Shown: in pieces, positions 56,342 through 64,000 of the stretch
Position numbering within the stretch: the first letter of the stretch is position 1
Layout: the number at the start of each line of letters is the position of its first letter
Source: Corythoichthys intestinalis
Taxonomy: Eukaryota > Chordata > Actinopteri > Syngnathiformes > Syngnathidae
Length of the DNA stretch: 64,000 bases
Direction: 5' to 3'
NCBI RefSeq assembly: GCF_030265065.1
Contig: NC_080411.1
Location: forward strand, 43,426,001-43,490,000
Made by a program: the position numbers and the translations under genes
The notes under the pieces: model-generated
Database searches by the model: none
Told to the model about the DNA's origin: nothing
Seen by the model: only the letters and a program-made list of their open reading frames with translations

Positions 56342-59089
56342 CTATTGAAAAGCACACCTATCCTCCTTTGGATTGTAGGCTTGATTGAGTTGAGTAATCA
56401 TTTTGGTCAGCTCTTTGACTTGTTTTGGATCCCTGGACTTGTTGTTGAATAGGTGATATAGGCCAGAGCACTTACACACAATTTCTAAGAGATGAGGATT
56501 TTGTCGTATGTATTCCTCAAGGTCTCCTTCTAGGTCATCTCCATGAGTGATCAGGACAATTGTGTGTTCTCTGATATTTTGACCAAAACTTTTCTCCAGC
56601 TTCCCCATTAAATCATTATCAAGATCTGTAATGCGACCGAGCTGAAATACGAGTAATATTATACAATTGTCAGTAATGTAAGATTTACAATTGTCTAGCT
56701 CGTCCTGAGAATTAGGTAGCGTGTCTCTGAAGAAGTCTGGAGTGTCGATCACATTCACAGGCATTCCAAACAGATTCTTCACATTTCTCACCTCAACTGT
56801 GGTTGTGACCGGTACAGAGCTGGCATAAGATTTGAAAGACATCTTTTTTTTCCTATCAACAATCTGCAAGATGGTATTTGCAGAAGCACTCTTTCCAGTT
56901 CCAGAGCGTCCCATGAGTATGATATTGAAATCACTTTCAGCCAGTCCACTGGGCATCCTCCCTGAAAAGGACAATTTTATTTATCAACTAAATTATAAAA
57001 TAGCCCTTAGGATAAAGCATACATCTAGGACCTGCAGCTCTTGCTGGATGTGGGTGATATTTCAGTGCGGTGATTAGATCTCCTTGACTGACGTTGTCTT
57101 TATTCGTTGCACCAGATGCAGTCAAGATGCAAAGTATGATCATCAATTAGTATTTGCTTGAAATACATGCAAATTGTACAACATGCAAAGATTGGAGACG
57201 TACGTGCAGTCAATTGTGATGCCCGACCAATTGTGTTGTATCTCCCATAGTTCCATTTTGTAGGTTTTGATTTTGTCTCGGTCTCCACCCCCAAAGACCT
57301 TGGCAATGATTCAAAATGTCATTTCATTGAATCTTAAGAAACAAAATGCTCTTTTTATAACTATAAAAATCAAGAACATTTTACCTTCTTATCTTTAGTT
57401 CTTTCCTTCTTTGCTGTACAACTCGGTGACTGTAATCTTTATAGTCAAACAGAAATGATTGACGATCCGCACCCCATTTCTTGCAGTCACTGGCCAGGTT
57501 TTCATCGAGCATTTCTAACTGAATGTTGTTATCTCTCAGATAAAGAAGTGAATTGTACAATTCCTGTTTATTAAAAATGACAATCAAATGATGTCTGATT
57601 GAGTTTCCAAAGACTTCCTCGAGTCTTCGAATTTGAGCTACCACATCGTCAGAGCTTGAGGTTTCAGAATCAACAGCCAGGAGGAACAATTCAGGACCAG
57701 GGTAGGACAAAGCCATGAAGTCAATTATCTGCTGGTTTGGAGTGGAGCATCCTTCAAAGAAATTTGGGGTGTTGACAACTTTGAAAGAATCGTTTTCTTC
57801 CACACTGAAGTCATTTGACATTGTTTTAAAAACATCTTCATTTGCAAGGATCAATTTTCCGATGAAATTCTTTAATATAATTCCGTTTCCAAAAAGAGCA
57901 GTCGTCAAAGGTTGTTGATACCCTGTTGAAACAAAAAGAGCAAGATTAAAACTGGTGAGCAAACCTTTGTAGAATTATGGATTTCTTCTATCATCAAGAG
58001 CTGACTGTCTGTCTGTTGATTCGCATATATAGTATGACAAACGTTTTACATACCTATTACACATGACGTAGCCCCGTTGCAAATACAAAAAATCCACGAT
58101 CAATAGATACTGTCTTGAAAACTATTTAGAATTGCCTAAAAATTCCACTAGATGGCGGCACTTCATTGTTTTTCTATTAGTCATGGTGTCCGTCAGAAGC
58201 TCCTTCACTTCCTTTTATTCAAATGGCACCAAAATGCAACAGTCTAAGCACCGATTTTTCAGTTGATAACAAAGGATACAAAAGGCAAATACAATAGGGG
58301 AAATTATTCATCACTTCTTGCACAAGCTTTCGAAACACAACATAATAGATTTGCAGAAGCACTAGAACATTTTAAAATCATTGTTATTGTTTCTCTGGTT
58401 ACGGTTTTAAATAGGGATGTCCCCGGTTGGAAATCGGGCTGATCACGACATTTTGATACGACAAGGGTCGGGTTTCTAATAAATAAATAAATAAATAAAT
58501 AAATATCCACATGTCATTATTTTTGAAGGGCTAAAGAATAACAAACTAATTCAGAAATAACAAACTAATTCAGAAATACGATGGCATTGCCAAATGAAAC
58601 AAAAATATAAATACATTTTATACTCCACCGCACTCCTGGAAAAAGGGGAAGAGGAAGTACAGTACTGCAATATGTTTGGAACTTTTGTTCAAAATAAATA
58701 AATAAAATAAAACGTATTGGATCGGGACACTGTATCGGCAGATCTTCCAAATCAGGTGACAAGGACTCGGGTGCAAAAATATGTGATCGGGATGTTCCTA
58801 GTTTGAATTTGATGAAATAGCATGCCCAGAGTTTTGCAGGTTGAGGGGTTAACAATTACTACTCTTTAAACATGGAGACACACTTACAATAGCAAAGGCA
58901 ACAATTTACTAAATATGTAACGATGAAGAGAATTGAAACTAAAACAATTCAGCTGCATTTTACTAAAAAAAGCACATTTGGTAATTATTATTAGATTAGA
59001 TTGCTGTAATTCCTTTATAAATATTACTCTCAGTAAATAGCACATTTATACTTACGTGATGGATTTTTATCATTCATTGTTGCTGCCAT
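56342..59089 (-). CDS. GIMAP-like GTPase with two AIG1 domains, four exons
   Basis: GIMAP proteins are GTPases of lymphocytes and other cells that act on cell survival, often at organelle membranes. Proposed exons: 59056-59089, 57385-57922, 57023-57087 and 56342-56961. All junctions are GT-AG and the phases add up to 1257 nt (418 residues plus stop). Domain 1 (residues about 15-190) lacks a P-loop: GNGIILKNF stands where GxxGxGKS is expected. Its switch reads NTPNFF and its base-recognition motif NKQE, so it is probably a pseudo-GTPase. Domain 2 (about 222-415) has GRSGTGKS (230-237), DTPDFF (285) and THGDD (351) and looks functional. No signal peptide or membrane segment was seen. Intron 3 is only 61 bp but is conserved in the pseudogene. 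A longer multi-domain form (GIMAP8-like) cannot be excluded. Expression is not shown. Confidence 0.8.
58412..58800. mobile_element. MITE in GIMAP intron 1
   Basis: The ends 'tagggatgtccccggtt' and, inverted, 'taggaacatcccgatca' mark a non-coding element of about 390 bp. The flanks 'gttttaaa' and 'gtttgaat' may be a worn 8-bp duplication. An (AAAT)n tract lies inside. Confidence 0.65.
58476..58504. repeat. (AAAT)n microsatellite
   Basis: About seven tetranucleotide units lie within the intronic MITE. Confidence 0.9.
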
Positions 59090-59556
59090 GTAAGGAAAAA
59101 ATTGGTGTAGCAGGTTATGGGAAAAACATAGAGTGACGCTTTCTCATATTCAGTGACACACCCATGGGGTGGAGTGCTGAACAAGGGTATGCAAAAAAAA
59201 AAACTGAAAGCGAGCCTGATTTGTTTTTCAGTCCCATGAATCGGATTAAGATAAGTGCCCACTCTTCAATCCGTTAAAGTCAGGCTTTCTCAGAAATTTC
59301 TGTCCTTTTCTCTGTATGGTTTGTTCTTAAAGTGAATAATTTCAAGAATACTCCTTTCAGTCTGTCAACAGAGGATTACATGGGAATTGTGATGATTGGG
59401 AAGTGTTGAGTCAAAAGAGTGCGGTTTGTAAATTTAAAAAAAAAAAAAAAATTCTAAAACTATAAAAAAAAAAAAGATGTATAGGTTGAGGGATTATGGG
59501 GATCTATAGTCAGGTAAATAAAGCAAGGTCCTTCTCGTGATACTATTGGATGTACA
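59090..59556. other. Upstream region of the GIMAP-like gene
   Basis: This is presumed promoter and 5' UTR for the minus-strand gene, but no distinct TATA box or known regulatory site was recognised. Poly-A runs occur at about 59437-59475. Confidence 0.35.
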
Positions 59557-59558
59557 TA

Positions 59559-60725
59559 CAGTGGGGCAAATAAGTATTTAGTCAACCACCAATTGTGCAA
59601 GTTCTCCTACTTGAAAAGATTAGAGAGGCCTGTTATTGTCAACATGGGTAAACCTCAACCATGAGAGACAGACTGTAGAAAAAAAACTGAAAATCACATT
59701 GTTTGATTTATAAAGAATTTATTTCCAAATTAGAATGGAAAATATTTGCTCACCTACAAACAAGCAAGATTTCTGGATGTCAAAGAGGTCTAACTTCTTC
59801 TAACGAGGTCTAACGAGGCTCCACTCGTTACCTGTATTAATGGCACCTGTTTTAACTCATTATCGGTATAAAAGACACCTGTCCACAACCTCAGAGCTGT
59901 CGAAGGACACCAGAGACAAAATTGTAGACCTGCACCAGGCTGGGAAGACTGAATCTGCAATAGGTAAAATGCTTAGTGTAAAGAAATGAACTGTGGGAGC
60001 AATTATTAAAAAATGGAAGACATACAAGACCACTGATAATCTCCCTCGATCTGGGGGTCCATGCAAGATCTAATCCCGTGGCGTCAAAATGATAACAAGA
60101 ACGGTGAGCAAAAATCCCAGAACCACACAGGGGGGACCTAGTGAATGACCTACAGAGAGCTGGGACCACAGTAACAAAGGCTACTATCAGTAACACAATG
60201 CGCCGCCAGGGACTCAAATCCTGCTCTGCCAGACATGTCCCCCTGCTGAAGCCAGTACACGTCCAGGCCCGTCTGCGGTTCGCTAGAGAGCATTTGGATT
60301 ATCCAGAAGAGGACTGGGAGAATGTGTTATGGTCAGATGAAACCAAAATAGAACTTTTTGGTAGAAACACAGGTTCTCGTGTTTGGAGGAGAAAGAATAC
60401 TGAATTGCATCTGAAGAACACCATACCCACTGTGAAGCATGGGGGTGGAAACATCATGCTTTGGGGCTGTTTTTTCTGCAAAGGGACCAGGACGACTGAT
60501 CTGTGTAAAGGAAAGAATAAATGGGGCCGTGTATCGAGAGATTTTGAGTGAAAATCTCCTTCCATCAGCCGGGGCATTGAAGATGAGACGTGGCTGGGTC
60601 TTTCAGCATGACAATTATCCCAAACACACAGCCAGGGCAACAAAGGAGTGGCTTTGTGAGAAGCATTTCAAGGTTCTGGAGTGGCCTTGCTAGTCTCCAG
60701 ATCTCAACCTCATAGAAAATCTGCG
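59559..60725 (+). mobile_element. Tc1-like transposon relic (fourth type), 3'-truncated
   Basis: The left end begins TA plus 'cagtggggcaaataagtatt', a known fish Tc1 end type. The right inverted repeat is missing, because the copy stops at about 60725 where a LINE fragment begins. Confidence 0.88.
59890..60725 (+). pseudogene. Tc1-like transposase, broken (fourth type)
   Basis: The leader resembles LSKDTRDKIVDLHQAGKTES with early stops. The main open block has [40 protein letters not shown] (first D) and [16 protein letters not shown] frame change near 60475 leads to [39 protein letters not shown] (second D) and, after a stop at about 60690, SPDLNLIENLRSI (E). The sequence then ends. At least three lesions and a truncation make it inactive. 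Confidence 0.9.
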
Positions 60726-60905
60726 CTCCATCCACACGATACACCGTGTTGGTGGAACTGCTTTCCCCTCTTGAGACACCGGATGGTGGACCAAAATTTC
60801 TTTGAAGCTATCCAGAAGTCGTTTTCCATAGCCTCACCGAACTCCTCCCATGCCTGGATTTTTGCCTCAGTGACAACCCAAACCGTGTGCCGCTTGGCCA
60901 GCCGG
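60726..60905 (-). pseudogene. Non-LTR retrotransposon fragment
   Basis: The minus strand reads WVVTEAKIQAWEEFGEAMEN, then DFWIASKKFWSTIRCLKRGK. This resembles the stretch just before the reverse transcriptase palm in a common fish LINE group. Only about 60 codons are present. The join with the Tc1 relic at about 60725 is abrupt. Confidence 0.65.
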
Positions 60906-61093
60906 TACCCATCAATTTGATTTTTTTTTTGTGTTTAATAAAAAAAATAAAAAAACACCTACGACAAAAACATACGTAAATACAAATTAACAAAATATAT
61001 AAAAGGGAATCAGATTGCCCTCTACGAAGAAGACTGCACAGGTGGTCATGGAGCAGGTGTTCTGAATTCACGGACTACCAAGGGATGCAATTA

Positions 61094-61665
61094 CAGTGTA
61101 TCACAAAAGTGAGTACACCCCTCGCATTTCTGCAGATATTAAAGTATATCTTTTCATGGGACAACACTGACAAAATGACACTTTGGCACAATGAAAAGTA
61201 GTCTGTGTGCACCTTATTTAATGTAGTTAATTTATTGTTCCCTCAAAATAACAAAAAATATCGCCATTAATATCTAAACCCCTGGCAACAAAAGTGAGTA
61301 GACCCCTTAGATACTACGTACTTCCCTAAATGTCCAAACTGAATACTACTTGTCATTTTCTTCCAAAATGTCATGTGACTCGTTACAGGAGTGCTGCCAG
61401 CATTGCTGCAGAGATTGAAGAGGTGGGGGGTCAACCTGTTAGTGCTCAGACCATACTCCGCACTCAACATCAAATTGGTGTGCACGGCTGTCACCCCAGG
61501 AGGAAAGCTCTTCTGAAAACCGTACACAACAAAGCCTGCCCGTCTCACAAGACCATAGGACATGGTTCGAGTAATCCATGTGCTTTGTTGACATGTCTTC
61601 AGCAAACAGCAAGGTCATCAGCCCATCTGCTATTCGACTCCAACTACCCAAGTTCATGACAGTAC
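61094..61665 (+). mobile_element. Tc1-like transposon relic (fifth type)
   Basis: It starts TA plus 'cagtgtatcacaaaagtgag', another typical fish Tc1 end. Coding scraps read YRSAASIAAEIEEVGGQPVS and AQTILRTQHQIGVHGCHPRR. The catalytic domain is mostly deleted. It ends where the Gypsy fossil begins. Confidence 0.82.
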
Positions 61666-61667
61666 AA

Positions 61668-62250
61668 CCAACGGCGTCACCAGTACTTGGTGGACTAGGA
61701 GGGTTACGGACCAGAAGAGCGCAGCTGGGTCCCCGCCCGCTAGGTGCTGTATCGGTCCCTTATCTGTGACTTTCATTGCCGGGACACTGGTCGTCCGGCT
61801 CGTGTGCCAGGCGGCGCCTTTTGAGGGGAGGGGTACTGTCAGGGCCCCTGTCCCGAGCCCTACTCCTCCTTCTTTGTGTTTGTGTCTGGGTGTGCGTGTT
61901 CCAAGATTGCAGGATTGGACAGATGGGTCAGGCTGGGACCAGGTGAAAGTGATCATCGTCAACCTTTTACTTAAACCGGTCCTTGGCCTCAAATCATCGA
62001 CAGATCAACAACTCTACTCCATGAGTTTGTGACTCTAACGTTCGTTTTGTTCCAAGAATTGTATAGCTTTCTTTTTAACTGACTTTGCCTTTATTTACAG
62101 ATCCTGCACAGCTCACCTGCTTAGACATCAACTGCCTGCCTGATCATTTGGACACAGACTGCTTCATATTCTCCAATAAACAATTGTTACCGCTGCCAAC
62201 TTGCCTCCCTTCTCTGCGCTTTGTTCCCATGCTTACCTAAAACCACAACA
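61668..62250 (+). mobile_element. Gypsy chromovirus fossil, 3' end with LTR
   Basis: Remains of a C-terminal chromodomain ([13 protein letters not shown]) are followed by a purine tract 'gaggggagggg' and an LTR at 61837-62250. It is of the same broad type as element C but is not a copy of it. It is broken and 5'-truncated; most of the element is absent. Confidence 0.75.
61837..62250 (+). repeat. 3' LTR of the chromovirus fossil
   Basis: About 414 bp run from 'tgtcagggcccctgtc' to 'aaccacaaca', with a poly(A) signal 'aataaa' near 62177. No second LTR is in the window. Confidence 0.65.
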
Positions 62251-62422
62251 CTGATGGCATGTTTTTTCCACAATTCAAAATTTTACAGCATTTTACGCAG
62301 GATTAAGTTAATTTGACATATTAAAATACAGTAGTTTGATGTTCAACACCCATATCTCAAGTCATCTTTTTCAGATAGTGTGCTGATGAGATCATTTATC
62401 TCTTATTACTGGCATGGGGTAG

Positions 62423-64000
62423 TGTTGTATCGGTCGCGAACGATTCGTTCTTTTTGAACGAATTGTTTTGGTGAACGAGACCGAACTAATCATCATCTGC
62501 ACTGGTTCGTTCTATGAAGGTGGTGCTTGCTCGCTGCGTGGGAGGGCGTTGAGCAAGCGGCAGCGTCTTCTGACATCGCACACGACCAATCAGACGCCAG
62601 CCTCATCGCGGGCAGGGGAGGGACCGGAAACAGAATCAGGGCGTTTGTCACTCACGTCCACGTGTGGCCAATAGGCAGCCAGCGTGCAGGCAGGGGGGGC
62701 AAGACTGAGTTTTGTCACTTCCCGTTCAGTGACTCGGTCCTCCGGTTCCTGACCTAGCTTGCTGCTAACTTGATTTTCCAGTAATGACTATGCGGTGAAT
62801 GAATCAGAAAATGAAAGGAAATGACTTTGTCACATATTTGTTAACGTGGAGCCTATCAAATGCTGCTCAAACAGACAAAAACACCACACAAATCTAGCGA
62901 GCATTGTTTAGAGTAGTACTTTTCTCAACAAACTCGTGACTGCCTATGACGACATACTATCAAATTTACAGTAATTTAAAACACGGGTAGCTACGAGGCA
63001 AGCAAAAGCTGAGCTGCGGTCGCATGACGGCAGTGAAGCGGGCAGAGAACTGTCACTATATGGAGGCTTCATGGCAGCGATATTTACCTCATATGTGCAC
63101 AGAAAAAAATATTTAGTATGATCACCATAATACTGATTTGCAATGAAACTGTATATACATGTCAATTTTTTCCCGAGTGTTTTTTTTTTTTTTTTTCGTG
63201 TCAGCGTGTCGGGTGTTGGTTGGTTTGACAAATTATGTCAATCCGTCCATCATGTGCTACTCAAGCGCCCAAAACAACGCACGCAGACACGGGAGATGTC
63301 GCAATATGTCTACATTTTTCTTAACAGACTAATGAGAGTAGAAAGGCGACATCGTAAAGAGCTAACAATTATTTCTCGTCAGCATTTGACGATCTGAGAT
63401 GCGGGGACGACAGGGGAGCTGACCGGATTATTTTATTTATTAATACCAGTGCAAAAAAACAATATGATCACCATAATACTGATTTGCAATGAAACTGTAT
63501 ATACATGTAATTTTTTTCCGAGTGTTTTTTTTTTTTTTCTTCTTCGTGTCAGGTGTTGGTTGGTTTGACAAATTATGTCAATCCGTCCATCATGTGCTAC
63601 TCAAGCGCCCCAAAACAAAGCACGCGGACACGGGAGATGTCGCAATATGTCTACATTTTTCTTAACAGACTAATGAGAGTAGAAAGGCGACATCGTAAAG
63701 AGCAAACAATTATTTCTCGTCAGCATTTGACGATCTGAGATGCGGGGACGACAGGGGAGCTGACCGGATTATTTTATTTATTAATACCAGTGCAAAAATT
63801 CAACACGATCATCTTAATACTAAAAAACAAAAATACAACAGAGCGAGATGTAAATATGATGTGTTGGTCGTTCCATATTCAGAAATTAAACTTTCGATGT
63901 ATTTTTATTTTCATGACAGCAAACATGCTGTATATGTGATTGTATGTGTGATCAAGAACCTGCTAAAGAAAGTCCGTGCGCCCCCGCCCCCTACTCCCCT
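62423..64000 (-). repeat. Unclassified dispersed repeat, inverted copy, runs off the window
   Basis: This is the inverse of 9533-10634 plus 15353-15910, not interrupted by a Gypsy element. It starts at a 'gaacgattcgttc' motif. A segment of about 350 bp (about 63110-63460) is duplicated in tandem at about 63465-63810. The far end lies beyond 64000. Confidence 0.8.

Noticed and set aside
61439-62032. Frames of 70-112 codons around the Tc1 and Gypsy ends
   Set aside because: They run across borders between elements or are antisense to coding scraps.

Overview
The window is animal DNA and looks like a ray-finned fish. It combines several Tc1-like transposons, L2/Maui-type LINE sequence with the typical tail near 'tacaaataaaattgaa', many 8-bp-TSD hAT elements, PIF/Harbinger and THAP-type elements, Ty3/Gypsy elements including a chromodomain-bearing sushi-like one, and a GIMAP (AIG1) immune GTPase gene. 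It has no operons, CRISPR arrays or ribosomal RNA genes. It is a gene-poor, transposon-dense tract in which most coding capacity belongs to mobile elements.

Host genes: one plausible intact gene is seen, a two-domain GIMAP-like GTPase on the minus strand at 56342-59089. It has four exons whose phases all fit and give 418 residues. A broken second copy of its 3' half lies on the same strand at 3502-5130 and carries an L2 insertion.

Layout. 0-3 kb: a hAT end and a Gypsy fossil holding a GC-rich retroposon. 3.5-5.1 kb: GIMAP pseudogene. 5.5-9.4 kb: nested TIR elements and a hAT BED-finger relic interrupted by a TIR element with a MADF exon. 9.5-15.9 kb: an unclassified repeat split by a young mag-like Gypsy element (A). 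16.2-19.5 kb: an L2 copy split by a hAT element. 19.8-27.2 kb: a transposon-gene relic, a hAT element split by a whole-looking sushi-type Gypsy element (C), a solo LTR and a THAP relic. 28-31.2 kb: a hAT C-terminus, a foldback element and a Tc1 copy. 32.8-37.4 kb: a second mag-like Gypsy element (B). 37.4-42.4 kb: hAT elements and a Tc1 relic. 42.5-46.5 kb: a long-TIR element containing Tc1 containing a hAT MITE. 47-54 kb: THAP, P2RX7-like and Harbinger relics with nested hAT copies. 54.1-55.5 kb: hAT within a TATTA microsatellite within hAT. 56.3-59.1 kb: the GIMAP gene. 59.5-64 kb: Tc1 relics, a LINE scrap, a Gypsy 3' end and an inverted copy of the 9.5-kb repeat.

The strongest direct evidence is the set of target-site duplications. 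At least eleven insertions can be resolved to the base, and several are stacked two or three deep, so a relative order of events can be read from the sequence. I see no clearly new functional system. The candidates most worth checking are the pseudo-GTPase domain of the GIMAP gene, the GC-rich retroposon, the long-TIR element with a tRNA-box-A-like motif, and the short TIR elements that carry DNA-binding exons (MADF, THAP).
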